Assembly (NCBI RefSeq): GCF_001418135.1
Contig: NZ_LIPQ01000021.1
Coordinates: forward strand, 1 to 39,630
DNA from: Streptomyces aureus
Lineage (GTDB): Bacteria > Actinomycetota > Actinomycetes > Streptomycetales > Streptomycetaceae
Reading direction: 5' to 3'
DNA: 39,630 nt
A program made the translations under genes and the position numbers. Below the pieces are notes generated by a model. That model saw only the letters and a list, made by a program, of their open reading frames with translations, made no database searches and was not told the DNA's origin. Within the stretch, counting starts at the first letter, position 1. Each line of letters starts with the position of its first letter. Below, piece by piece: positions 32,369 through 39,630 of this stretch.

Positions 32369-32618
32369 CACTTCTCCAGACGCAGCGGGGCATGCCCTCG
32401 GGCCCTACACCTGTGACCCGAAGCGATACGTCCTGAAACCTGGACTAGCCTGTCCGGTCCGGAAGGCGAGTCGTCGTCATGCCGGCTTGAGCCGCCGCCT
32501 CGTCCTGGCCGCGCGACGGCAGCACGACTGTCGAGATGACGTACCCGACGTCGATTCCGCGAACGCCGTAGCCGCCCCGGTCCCGTATGGAACGGACGCA
32601 GGCGGGCAGGGGCATGGC

Positions 32619-33581
32619 ATGAGGCCCAGAGCCCGCCGGTACCGCACCCACTCGCACGCGAGCCCACTGCAGGGCCGGGTCGCCGTTGTCACCGGCGCCG
32701 CCCGGGGCATCGGCGCGAGCACGGCGTATGCACTGTCGCGGCGTGGCGCCCATGTGGTCCTGCTCGACCGGGAAGGGCAGCGGCTGCACCAATTGGCGGC
32801 CGAGCTGCCGGGACCCGCTGCTCCATGGACGGTCGACGTCACCGATGTGGCCGCACTCTCGGCAACAGCCGAAGAGGTCCGCAACACGCTGGGCGCGCCC
32901 TCCGTGGTCGTCGCGAACGCCGGAGTCGCCATCGGAGGCGCGCTGCAGGACTGCGATTCGGAAGACTGGCGGCGGGTGATCGACGTCAACCTTGTCGGCA
33001 GCGCCCTCACCGCCCGCTGTTTCCTGCCCGACCTCTTGCGCAGCCACGGTTACTACCTCCAGGTCGCGTCCCTCGTCGCGTTGGCGCCCACCCCGCTCCT
33101 CACCGCGTACTGCGCCTCCAAGTCCGGGGTCGAGGCCTTCGCGCACGCCCTGCGTGCCGAGATCGCTCACCGGGGCGTCGACGTCGGCATTGCCTACCTG
33201 AACTGGGCCGATACCGCGATGATCCGCCACGCGGACCAGACAGAGGTCTTCCAGACACTACGCGCGCACCTGCCATGGCCGACCTCCGTCAACCAGGACC
33301 CCGCCGCCTACGCGGCGGCCATGGTACGGGGTATCGAACGTCGCTCAGCTCACATGTATGCCCCGCAGTGGGTGCGCGTCGCGCAGGTGGCCCGGGCCTT
33401 CATGCCCACGCTCGTCACGCACTACTTCCGGCACGTTCTCTCGGCCCATGAGGACACGCCGCTGCCCGCCACCGGCCTCCTTGGACCAGGCGGCGCTGCG
33501 GCCGATACAAAGGACCTCGCGGGACCGGGCCGGCATCACCCTCGCCCAGGAGGACAGTCATGGCCGTACGACACCACTTGA
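32619..33581 (+). CDS. Short-chain dehydrogenase/reductase
   Basis: A 320-residue classical SDR with an extra C-terminal tail of about 50 residues. The cofactor motif TGAARGIG is at residues 25-32, NAG at 100-102, and the catalytic Ser151, Tyr164 and Lys168 are in QVASLV and AYCASKSG. LDREG after the second strand (Asp50) favours NAD(H). ATG 32619 follows a GGGCAGGGG tract; the out-of-frame ATG at 32614 is not used. Its last 22 nt overlap the start of the SRPBCC gene, so the two are coupled. The substrate cannot be read, but a lipid or polyketide ketone is likely for this subgroup (inference). Confidence 0.9.
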   Translation: MRPRARRYRTHSHASPLQGRVAVVTGAARGIGASTAYALSRRGAHVVLLDREGQRLHQLAAELPGPAAPWTVDVTDVAALSATAEEVRNTLGAPSVVVANAGVAIGGALQDCDSEDWRRVIDVNLVGSALTARCFLPDLLRSHGYYLQVASLVALAPTPLLTAYCASKSGVEAFAHALRAEIAHRGVDVGIAYLNWADTAMIRHADQTEVFQTLRAHLPWPTSVNQDPAAYAAAMVRGIERRSAHMYAPQWVRVAQVARAFMPTLVTHYFRHVLSAHEDTPLPATGLLGPGGAAADTKDLAGPGRHHPRPGGQSWPYDTT

Positions 33582-34009
33582 TCCACGCCACGCCGAGCCA
33601 AGTGTGGGCGGTCCTTGGCGACGGGCGGCGCTACGCGGACTGGGTGGTGGGCACGAGCGAATCGCGGGTGGCCCGCGGCCTGTGGCCCGAACTCGGATCC
33701 GTACTGGAGTACACCGTCCGCCTCGGACCGTGGACCGTTGCGAGCACCACCGTCGTACGACGCGTCGACGTTCCTCAGGAACTGGAGCTGGAAGTCGACA
33801 GCGGACCTCTCGGCACCGCCCGCGTGGCGATCGAAGTCCGCCCCTGGGGCGACGAGGCCCTGACAATCGTGGACGAGCACCCTCTGCGGGGCATCGGCGG
33901 AACGCTGCACAATGCCGCAGTCGACGCACTGATCCAGCTACGCCACCGCAGCATGCTCGCCAGGCTCGCGAACGTGGTGGAGGAACAGGCCAGCCACGCA
34001 CAGGGCTGA
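33560..34009 (+). CDS. SRPBCC-family protein
   Basis: A 149-residue START/Bet v 1-type lipid-binding fold. The N-terminus HHLIHATPSQVWAVLGDGRR then YADWVVGTSESR is the classic SRPBCC opening, followed by strands (LGSVLEYTVRLGPWTVASTT, LELEVDSGPLGTARVAIEV) and the long C-terminal helix LIQLRHRSMLARLANVVEEQ. ATG 33560 has AGGAGG 6 nt upstream inside the SDR gene, so translation is coupled. Such proteins bind hydrophobic ligands or act as polyketide cyclases and are often paired with SDR enzymes. The ligand is unknown. Confidence 0.9.
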   Translation: MAVRHHLIHATPSQVWAVLGDGRRYADWVVGTSESRVARGLWPELGSVLEYTVRLGPWTVASTTVVRRVDVPQELELEVDSGPLGTARVAIEVRPWGDEALTIVDEHPLRGIGGTLHNAAVDALIQLRHRSMLARLANVVEEQASHAQG

Positions 34010-34184
34010 ATCCCCCCGGCGGCCATCGAGGACATGTTCCTCCCAGGCCCGCGTGGTCAAAGGAGAGGGGCGGCCTGGTCCCGGATCGGTTCAGCCGGGC
34101 CAGGGGGCGGCGAATACGCGTGGACGGTAGGGGAGGGGCCGCCCGCCGGGGCACTCGGTGGACGAGCGAGCGGCTCCACCACAG

Positions 34185-34265
34185 CTCGCGGCCGTAAGTC
34201 ATCTTCTTCAGATGGTGGCGCTCGGCGGCGGTCAGCACCACGGGCACGGCAGAACAGGCAGGCAT
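34185..34265 (-). pseudogene. IS630-type transposase N-terminal fragment
   Basis: The minus strand reads VPVVLTAAERHHLKKMTYGR, the start of Streptomyces IS630-family transposases, and then loses similarity at RELWWSRS. No catalytic DDE region is present. It lies in the 329-nt gap between the SRPBCC and MarR genes, which contains nothing else I recognise. Confidence 0.5.
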
Positions 34266-34338
34266 CGCAGGCGGGGCGACCGATCTTCCAGAGCGGGTAC
34301 GCAGTGATGGGGCTCCCGCGCGTGTGGCGGCCGCGGGC

Positions 34339-34830
34339 TCAGCTGGCGGGCGGGGCTGTCGCGTGGCGCGTCTGCTGGATCAGGACGGTGGTGGCGCGTT
34401 CCAGAAGTTCGCAGAGTGAGGCGTGTTCGGAGGGCGTGAACGCGTCGTTGAGCGCGCGCTCAAGGATGACCACCTCCTGGTAGGCGCGGTCCAGCAGCGC
34501 CCGGCCCTCATCGGTGAGGGTGGCGATCTGCACCTTGGCGTGCACGGGGGACGTCTCGCGGCGGATGAGTTCCTTGGTCTCCATGTTGGTCAGCACGCTG
34601 CTCATGCTCTGCTGCGTGACGCCGCAGGAGCGGGCCAGTTGGGCGCCGGACATGCCGCCTTCGCGCGAGAGGATCAACAGCACGGTGTACTGCGTCATGG
34701 TCAGCCCGTAGGCACGCAGTACTGCCTCGTGGTGCGCCATCAACGCCTGCTCTGACCGCCTGATTCGGGTGCAGAGGTCGTTCTCGATCCGAGCTTCCAC
34801 CGCGTACTCCCACTTCATTGACAGGTTCAT
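34339..34830 (-). CDS. MarR-family transcriptional regulator
   Basis: A 163-residue protein of normal MarR length. The winged helix-turn-helix is visible: LTMTQYTVLLILSREGGMSG then AQLARSCGVTQQSMSSVLTN as the recognition region and METKELIRRETSPVHAKVQI as the wing. The flanking helices form the dimer interface. It is transcribed divergently from a quinone-oxidoreductase-like gene, 75 nt away, across a long dyad, the usual arrangement for a regulator controlling itself and its target. It has no Cys pair like OhrR, only Cys20, Cys69 and Cys141, so redox sensing is not evident. ATG 34830 is used; ATG 34818 is an alternative. Confidence 0.92.
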   Translation of the reverse strand: MNLSMKWEYAVEARIENDLCTRIRRSEQALMAHHEAVLRAYGLTMTQYTVLLILSREGGMSGAQLARSCGVTQQSMSSVLTNMETKELIRRETSPVHAKVQIATLTDEGRALLDRAYQEVVILERALNDAFTPSEHASLCELLERATTVLIQQTRHATAPPAS

Positions 34831-34832
34831 GG

Positions 34833-34889
34833 GTTGACTCAGGAACCTTATATGCCTACCGTTCTCGACTGTAAGGATACTGAGTCAAC
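34833..34889. promoter_or_regulatory. Long inverted-repeat operator and + strand promoter
   Basis: GTTGACTCAG (34833-34842) is the exact reverse complement of CTGAGTCAAC (34880-34889). The likeness extends inward to 17 of 20 bases (34833-34852 and 34870-34889) through CCTTA/TAAGG. On the plus strand TTGACT (34834-34839), 17 nt and TACCGT (34857-34862) form a promoter for the oxidoreductase gene. On the minus strand CTTACA, 17 nt and TATAAG form one for the MarR gene. Each dyad arm overlaps one promoter, so a MarR dimer on either arm would block transcription. Confidence 0.65.
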
Positions 34890-34905
34890 ACAGGGGGCTG
34901 TAACC

Positions 34906-35853
34906 ATGAAGGCTGTCGTTCTCGACGCTGATGACCACTACCGGGTGGCCGAACTCGATGAGCCCGCCCCCGGCCCCGGCCAGGTGGCGATCCGTGTGGC
35001 CTACGCCGGGATCCAGTGGGGCGACACCATGGTCAGGAACGGCCAGTTCGCCGTACCTCGCCCCTTCGTCCCGGGATTCGAGGCGTCCGGGCACATCGTC
35101 GCGGTCGGCGCGGGTGTCGACGCACGCCGTGTTGGTGAGGCCGTCACCGCGCTGACTACCTCCGGCGCCTACGCCGAAGTGGTCCTGGCGCCCGCCACGC
35201 TCACCTTTGGCGTCGGCGGCGTGCCGCTGAGGACAGCCGCAGGTCTCGGGTGGGGCGCACCGACCGCCTACGACCTGATCAACACCGCTGCGAACGTGCG
35301 GCCCGGCGAAAGCGTGCTGATCCACGCCGCCGCCGGCTCAGTCGGCACGCTCGCCGCCCAGTTCGCCCGACTGGCCGGAGCAGGCCGGATCGTCGGTGTG
35401 GTCAGCACTGACGACAGGGCCGACTACGCCGCACGGTTCGGGTACGACCAGCTCCTGCTCCGCGAGGAGTTCCCGGCCAAGCTCGGCGACGAAAAGCCCG
35501 ACGTCATCCTCGACCCGGTCGGCGGCTCGACCCGCACCGCCGGCCTCGACCAGCTCGCAGCACACGGCCGACTGGTGGCATACGGCAACCTCGCCACGTA
35601 CGAACCCGTCCTCGCCAACGCCAACGACCTCCTCATGCACGGCAAGTCACTCCTGACCTACAACAGCAACCTGCTCAGCCGGACCCACCCCGAGCGACTC
35701 GCCGCCAGTACCCGCCGCGTACTTGACCTCGTCGCAGACGGCACGGTCCGCATGGACATCACCACCGAGTACGCCCTCGGAGACCTGGCCACAGCTGTGC
35801 AGCACCTCGCCGAGGGCACAACCCATGGCAAGAGCATCCTCCGCGTCGCCTGA
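34906..35853 (+). CDS. Quinone-oxidoreductase-like zinc-type alcohol dehydrogenase
   Basis: A 315-residue member of the medium-chain dehydrogenase family, quinone oxidoreductase branch. The N-terminal GroES-like domain contains PGFEASGHIVAVGAGVD; the catalytic and structural zinc Cys residues are absent, as expected for this branch. The NADPH-binding motif is LIHAAAGSVGTLAAQFARLA near residues 140-160. Late motifs KPDVILDPVGGSTR and LDQLAAHGRLVAYGN fit. ATG 34906 is preceded by AGGGGG. It likely reduces quinones or reactive carbonyls and is probably induced when the divergent MarR regulator leaves its operator. Confidence 0.92.
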   Translation: MKAVVLDADDHYRVAELDEPAPGPGQVAIRVAYAGIQWGDTMVRNGQFAVPRPFVPGFEASGHIVAVGAGVDARRVGEAVTALTTSGAYAEVVLAPATLTFGVGGVPLRTAAGLGWGAPTAYDLINTAANVRPGESVLIHAAAGSVGTLAAQFARLAGAGRIVGVVSTDDRADYAARFGYDQLLLREEFPAKLGDEKPDVILDPVGGSTRTAGLDQLAAHGRLVAYGNLATYEPVLANANDLLMHGKSLLTYNSNLLSRTHPERLAASTRRVLDLVADGTVRMDITTEYALGDLATAVQHLAEGTTHGKSILRVA

Positions 35854-35862
35854 CGACACGCA

Positions 35863-36160
35863 GAAAGCCGGGCGGCCGATCTCCAGCCTCACCGCCTGGA
35901 CGCGAACGAACGGCGCCGCAAGGCCCCCTCCGCCCCCGAGTGGTGGGCCGACCGGATCGGCGCCGCCGCCGGGCCCGTGCCCGGCTCGAAGTTCGTGACG
36001 AAGGTCCGCGACGAGGACCGCAAGGTCACCCACGACATCGCCCAGGTGCCCGACGAGATGGGCGAGCCGCCCGTCAACCTGACCATGCTGGAGGCCGCGC
36101 TGAAGACCAAGTACGACGAAGGCCGGGTGTTCGTCACCGTCGACGGCAGCCCTGGCCGGT
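35863..36160 (+). pseudogene. Unidentified gene fragment
   Basis: The plus frame ending near 36160 reads LQPHRLDANERRRKAPSAPE then WWADRIGAAAGPVPGSKFVT, KVRDEDRKVTHDIAQVPDEM and GEPPVNLTMLEAALKTKYDE, finishing GRVFVTVDG. Codon bias is strong over the whole stretch, but there is no start near the upstream gene, and coding character is lost after 36160. It looks like the middle of a conserved gene cut at both ends. Family not recognised. Confidence 0.4.
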
Positions 36161-36224
36161 GCAGCCGGCCTGGCGGGGTTCATGCCGTTGTGGTCCCGTC
36201 GGGAAGTGGGGGCGGGGATGGAGG

Positions 36225-36788
36225 TCAGGGGGCGGCTTCGACGGTGATGCGACCGGCTCGGCCGAGCTGGGCGGCGCCCACGTCAAGCTGGCCGAGGATG
36301 AGCAGGTCGGCGGAAGCGGAAGGCCCGTCCTGGTAGAAGAGCGCCAGGTTGCCCCGGGGGGCGTAGTAGGCGATGTCGCCGATCTTGGCCGCGGTCGGGT
36401 CGGGGGCGCCGGAGGTGTCCAGCTTGCGCGGCAGGCCGGCGACTCGCTCGGTGCCGTGGAAGTCAGTGAGGGCCAGCGTGAGCGGGAGCAGCTCGGCGAA
36501 GTCGCGGGCGGCCGGGCTGTCGTTCAAGGTGGCCTCGACCGGGCGGCCGTCGAGGGTGACGCGGATGTCCACGGTGGTGTTCCTGTCAGAGGCTGGCGAC
36601 GGGGAGGCCGGTGCGCTGGTCGGCGCGGCGGGCGCCGCCGTCTCCTGCCGCCCGACGGGCTCCGAGAAGGAAGCCGTGGGGGCGGTCGGAGTGGCTTCCC
36701 GCGGGTCGCCGGAGCAGGCGGCTACGGCGAGCAGCAGAGCGCCCGCGGAAAGGATGCGGACCGGACCGCGAAGGACTGTGGAGTGCAT
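36225..36788 (-). CDS. Cyclophilin-like lipoprotein
   Basis: A 187-residue predicted lipoprotein. The N-terminus has a short basic start, a hydrophobic segment (RILSAGALLLAVAAC) and a lipobox with Cys25, followed by a Thr/Ala/Pro-rich linker to about residue 70. The folded domain (DIRVTLDGRPVEATLNDSPA, ARDFAELLPLTLALTDFHGT, GDIAYYAPRGNLALFYQDGP) matches the bacterial cyclophilin-like fold family, which lacks proven isomerase activity. ATG 36788 is chosen because GGAGG lies 8 nt upstream; ATG 36812 would weaken the signal peptide. It should be anchored on the outer face of the membrane. Next to it lies a broken cupin gene on the same strand. Confidence 0.85.
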   Translation of the reverse strand: MHSTVLRGPVRILSAGALLLAVAACSGDPREATPTAPTASFSEPVGRQETAAPAAPTSAPASPSPASDRNTTVDIRVTLDGRPVEATLNDSPAARDFAELLPLTLALTDFHGTERVAGLPRKLDTSGAPDPTAAKIGDIAYYAPRGNLALFYQDGPSASADLLILGQLDVGAAQLGRAGRITVEAAP

Positions 36789-36842
36789 GGAGAGGACCTC
36801 CGGGGCCGTCATGCGGGCATGGACGCGGCGCCGGGCGCGGGA

Positions 36843-37199
36843 TCAGACGGCCGGGCCGACGGCGTAGTCGTCGTCGGTGACGGGGGTCAGCCAGTGCACT
36901 ACGTCGTGGTCGGCGTCGCCCTCGTTGATGGCCAGTGGACCATCAGTCGGTACGGGGCGGCGCTGTGACAGTGCTCCTCATCGGCCTCGAACAGGACGCG
37001 GTCGCCGGGCCGGATGACCTCCACCGGCCCGCTCCGGCGCTGGCACAGTCCGACGCCCTCGGCGACGTAGACGGTCTGGCCCAGTGGGTGGCGGTGCCAG
37101 TGGGTGCGGGCGCCGGGCATGAGGTGGACCAGGTTCGCGGTGACCCGGGAGGGGGCCGGGGCGGCGGCGACGGCGTCGATGTAGACGTCACCGGGGAGC
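36843..37199 (-). pseudogene. Cupin-domain gene, truncated 5' and frameshifted
   Basis: The minus strand reads GDVYIDAVAAAPAPSRVTAN from about 37190, then HLMPGARTHWHRHPLGQTVY, with the cupin metal-binding HWHRH, VAEGVGLCQRRSGPVEVIRP and GDRVLFEADEEHCHSAAPYR. At about 36943 the frame breaks: LMVH continues as WPSTRATPTTT to a stop at 36899, while the native end INEGDADHDVVHWLTPV runs one frame over to a stop at 36843. One missing base explains it. The first 15 or so residues are lost at 37199, where the sequence changes to the XRE gene. Related proteins are mandelonitrile-lyase-like cupins. Confidence 0.8.
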
Positions 37200-37946
37200 G
37201 TCGAGTACTACGCCAAGCTGGAGCGCGGCAACCTCGCCGGCGTCTCACCGGCCGTCCTGGAGGCCATCGCCCGGGCCCTGCGGCTCGACGACGCCGAACG
37301 CGCCCACCTGCTCCACCTGGCCCAGGCCGCCGACGGCTCCGACGCCCTCACCCGCCCCCGCCGCCGCGCCACCACCAGGCAGTGGAAGCCGCACCCGAGC
37401 CTGCAATGGACCCTGGACGCGGTCACCGCAGGCCCGGCCTTCGTCCGCAACGGCCGCATGGACCTCCTGGCCGTCAACCGGCTCGCCCGCGCCTTCTACG
37501 CCGACGTCTACGCCGACCCCCACAACCAGGAAAACCTCGCCCGCTTCACTTTCCTCAGCCCCGACGCCCGCCGCTTCTACGCCGGCTGGGACCAGGCCGC
37601 CGACATCAGCGTCGCCGTCCTGCGCACCGAAGCCGGCCGCGACCCCCACGACAAGGACCTCCACGACCTCGTCGGCGAACTCTCCACCCGCAGCGACGCC
37701 TTCCGCACCCGCTGGGGCGCCCACAACGTCCGCCACCACGGCACCGGCTTCAAGCGCTACCACCACACGGCCGTCGGCGAACTCACCCTCGCCTATCAAG
37801 GACTGGAGATGGCCGCCGAACCCGGCCTCACCCTCACCATCTACACCGCCGAACCCGCCTCCCCCTCCGAACAGAGCCTGCGCCTGCTCGCCTCCTGGGC
37901 CGCCACGCCCCGGACCCCCGAACCCGCACCACACACCGGCGACTGA
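37197..37946 (+). pseudogene. XRE/MmyB-type regulator lacking its N-terminus
   Basis: The frame begins at SVEYYAKLERGNLAGVSPAV, the second half of the XRE helix-turn-helix, and continues through the MmyB-like ligand-binding domain: WTLDAVTAGPAFVRNGRMDL, LAVNRLARAFYADVY, RFTFLSPDARRFYAGWDQAA, TRWGAHNVRHHGTGFKRYHH and LTLAYQGLEMAAEPGLTLTI, to a normal stop at 37946. About 40 N-terminal residues, including the first DNA-binding helix, are missing and no in-frame start precedes the fragment (TAG at 37182). MmyB-type regulators sense small hydrophobic molecules and control adjacent redox genes. If ATG 37458 were used, only the ligand domain would be made. Confidence 0.8.
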
Positions 37947-38085
37947 GGGTCCCGAACCGAAGGAGGCCACGCGGCGACGGCCAGGGCTGAGCAGGCAGTT
38001 CACACCTGCGAGAACCAGGCCTCCGTAGCGTGCGTGTTCTGGTGATCAGGCCGCAGCTGGGGAAACGGCGTGTGGAGGGGGATCG

Positions 38086-38355
38086 GTGGACGGAAGCCCG
38101 GTGTTGTCCGGGCTGTGCCGGACGGCGAACGCGGACTACCTTTTCGTCGAGCATGCGGCTCAGAACCGGGCCAAGGCGTTGTGCGCAGAGTGTCCGGTGC
38201 GTGCCGAGTGCCTCGCCTACGCGCTCGACAAGCGCGTCGAGTACGAGGTGGCGAGCGGGATGACGGAGCGGGAGCGGCGTGCGTTGCTGAAGCGCCGGCC
38301 TACCGTGGGGTCCTGGGCCGGGGTGCTCCAAGCGGCCCGGCGGGAGCGATGCCGT
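38086..38355 (+). pseudogene. WhiB-family regulator without its native 3' end
   Basis: GTG 38086 (GGAGGGGG upstream) opens a frame with the four iron-sulfur ligands Cys11, Cys33, Cys36 and Cys42 (GLCRTANADYLFVEHAAQNR, LCAECPVRAECLAYAL) and the basic TERERRALLKRRP tail. The usual GVWGG turn is replaced by EVASG. After SWAGVLQAARRE, at about 38350, WhiB similarity ends, but the frame stays open to 39144, running antisense through the toxin-antitoxin pair with no codon bias. The native stop has evidently been lost by rearrangement. A product with the full 4Fe-4S domain could still be made, so loss of function is not certain. Confidence 0.7.
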
Positions 38356-38410
38356 CCCGGAGCCGTCCGGCCCGCCGCTGCTCGGGCAGCATGCTCAGGC
38401 TGGGGCGAGA

Positions 38411-38662
38411 TCAGTCCGCCTCGACGTACGCGACCAGGACCAGGGTGCCCAGAGCTGTCGGGACGTACAGCACGCGGACGCCGTCCTCGCGGTGTTCACG
38501 GATGGAGCCGTGCTTCGAGAGCGCGCCCAGCTCGGGGTTCCTGGAGACAGCGACCAGCACGGGGTCCAGCCGAAGGCGCTCGGCCTCCGTCATCTTCTCT
38601 ATCTGCTCCCGCGCGACGTCGTAGAAGACGATGCGGGCGCGCTTGGGGCCGTGCCGCCCCAT
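38411..38662 (-). CDS. RelE/ParE-type toxin of a toxin-antitoxin pair
   Basis: An 83-residue basic protein. The sequence RIVFYDVAREQIEKMTEAER then HGSIREHREDGVRVLYVPTA and LGTLVLVAYVEAD follows the strand-helix-strand order of RelE/ParE toxins, which cut ribosome-bound mRNA or block gyrase. ATG 38662 shares one base with the stop of the upstream small gene (TGATG), the typical coupling of antitoxin and toxin. Catalytic residues are not conserved enough to choose between RelE and ParE activity. The gene looks intact. Confidence 0.75.
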   Translation of the reverse strand: MGRHGPKRARIVFYDVAREQIEKMTEAERLRLDPVLVAVSRNPELGALSKHGSIREHREDGVRVLYVPTALGTLVLVAYVEAD

Positions 38663-38871
38663 CAGGCGACGTTCGAAGCGGGAGCGGAGTCGTCGAGCGG
38701 GGGCTGCCCGAGGTTCTCGCGCAGGTCCTCCCACGAGGTGACGCGGTCCAGTTCGACACCTTCGCCGGCCAGCCGCTCCAACACGTAGGCGATGCGCGGG
38801 TCGTGGTCAGCCATTTCCCGTGCGTCGGCCCGCAGGGCCTCCTGCTCGGCCGGGTCGAAGACAATCCGCAT
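38662..38871 (-). CDS. Antitoxin-like partner of the RelE/ParE-type toxin
   Basis: A 69-residue acidic protein: MRIVFDPAEQEALRADAREM then IAYVLERLAGEGVELDRVTS and WEDLRENLGQPPLDDSAPAS. Small size, acidity, position directly before the toxin and the TGATG join support an antitoxin role; no standard DNA-binding domain is obvious. ATG 38871 is chosen because GGAGG lies 5 nt upstream; TTG 38883 is less likely. A small palindrome GATGCTGCATC (38890-38900) lies just upstream next to a TAGCCT -10-like box (38908-38903) and could be an autoregulatory site. Confidence 0.65.
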   Translation of the reverse strand: MRIVFDPAEQEALRADAREMADHDPRIAYVLERLAGEGVELDRVTSWEDLRENLGQPPLDDSAPASNVA

Positions 38872-39221
38872 CACGGCCTCCAAGTCATTGATGCTGCATC
38901 GAGGCTAGCGCAGGAGCGCTCCGCCGGAAGCCGGAAGGTGAAGACGACGCGGAGACAAGCCAGTACGCGTGCTCACCAGAGGCCGGCAGACACGAAAGCG
39001 GCCGGCGCCCACTTCCGCCGAGGCGGGTGGCAAGGGCGCAGGCCAACCGAAAACACACACTCCACGGGTGACCCGAGAGACGGATCGCGCTTCGGCGTGT
39101 ATCCGCACGACGCGATGCTGCGGACGGTTCCACTCGTCAGGTGACGCAAGGTGGGTAATGTTTTTTATCGACGGGTGGTGGCAACTCATCGACACCGAAC
39201 ACACCAACCCCCGGAGGCACC

Positions 39222-39614
39222 ACGTCCCTCCCCGTCCACCAGCCTGACCCACTCGACGGCGCAGCAGCCCAGTGGCCGGCCACCGCCGAAGCCGCCGCAG
39301 CGGAACTCGTCCGACTCGGCAGCCTCCTCACGAACGTCGGCACCACCGTCCACGCCGCCGCGGGCCTTCTCTTCATCCCCGACCTCGCCCGCGCCCAGGG
39401 CGACGACACCGGCATCCGGGTACGCACCACCAGCCGCCCGCCGCACGCCCTGCAGGTCATCACCGCCAACGGACTCACCCCGCACACCGTCGCGGACCAC
39501 GCCTTCGCCACCTTCACCGCCTCCTCGAGTCGAGGCAGCCGCCCGCTCCTGCGACGGATGCGGCGCCGAGCCCGGCGAGCCCTGCCGACCGAACTGCCTG
39601 CCCGACCCCACTAG
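39222..39614 (+). pseudogene. Hypothetical gene cut by an IS end, start codon altered
   Basis: The frame reads AAELVRLGSLLTNVGTTVHA then AAGLLFIPDLARAQGDDTGI, RVRTTSRPPHALQVITANGL and TPHTVADHAFATFTASSS, followed by an Arg-rich end. Codon bias is excellent. At the expected start, 4 nt after GGAGG (39213-39217), stands ACG rather than ATG, and no other in-frame start lies upstream. The frame ends at TAG 39612-39614, which is part of the CTAG of an apparent IS terminus, so the native C-terminus is lost. Family not recognised. Confidence 0.45.
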
Positions 39615-39630
39615 GGCCTGTCCGATGGGT
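39611..39630 (+). mobile_element. Probable IS5-type element terminus at the window edge
   Basis: The last 20 bases, CTAGGGCCTGTCCGATGGGT, begin with CTAG and continue GGCCTGTCC. This resembles both the solo end at 15906 and the cassette ends. The element would extend beyond the window and it interrupts the gene at 39222. Only 20 nt are visible, so the call is tentative. Confidence 0.5.

Noticed and set aside
38356..39144. Extension of the WhiB frame to 39144 as true protein
   Set aside because: It runs antisense to two genes with better codon bias and has no domain; treated as loss of the native stop.

Overview
The window is high-GC actinobacterial DNA, most likely from a Streptomyces. Third codon positions are almost always G or C, GTG starts are common, and the gene families fit: WhiB, a BldC-sized MerR protein, an Asp23/Gls24 envelope-stress operon, FG-GAP secreted proteins, and an isorenieratene-type carotenoid (crt) cluster. 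The mixture of intact operons with many truncated or frameshifted genes and insertion-sequence pieces suggests accessory DNA, perhaps a chromosome arm or a large plasmid; that placement is inference.

Layout. 1-2347 (minus): a TetR regulator, a TauD-type dioxygenase and an MFS carrier cut by the window edge. 2795-5183 (minus): an ArsR-type regulator, an MFS exporter and a small HEAT-like protein, with stop/start overlaps at each join and a strong palindrome at the regulator's own start. 5190-6109: GC-rich DNA with tandem repeats and no recognised gene. 6110-7115: a 1-kb mobile cassette with perfect 24-bp inverted ends, a dead IS5-type transposase and an intact S1-domain RNA-binding gene as cargo. 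7221-10856: an Asp23/Gls24-AmaP envelope operon (minus) with a divergent partner gene (plus). 10971-11367: a short MerR regulator with a 32-bp perfect palindrome in its leader. 11400-14450: no intact gene, but remnants of an anti-sigma-type ATPase, ParA, IstB, a ChbG deacetylase and Ku. 14482-20230: two secreted proteins (one frameshifted), a SUKH-family gene, an unidentified gene and FG-GAP fragments.

20519-32368 is the best-preserved block: a hypothetical gene, crtY-crtU (plus), then crtE-crtI-crtB-Rieske (minus, each join a 4-nt GTGA overlap), crtT (plus, divergent from crtE), and a large catalase katE convergent with crtT. CrtE makes GGPP, CrtB phytoene, CrtI lycopene, CrtY beta-carotene and CrtU the aromatic carotenoid isorenieratene. 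CrtT and the Rieske protein are cluster-associated with less certain roles. No LitR or LitS light regulator gene is visible in the window.

32619-39630: an SDR gene overlapping an SRPBCC gene, a MarR regulator divergent from a quinone-oxidoreductase-like gene across a 57-bp dyad, a cyclophilin-like lipoprotein, a cupin and an XRE regulator that have both lost their facing 5' ends in one deletion, a WhiB gene without its native 3' end, a small toxin-antitoxin pair, and a final gene that appears to be cut by another IS end at the window edge.

The most unusual object is the S1-cargo cassette at 6110-7115. Two related or similar IS ends occur at 15906 and 39611, all at CTAG sites. Everything here comes from reading the sequence and from knowledge of the families; no database search was run.
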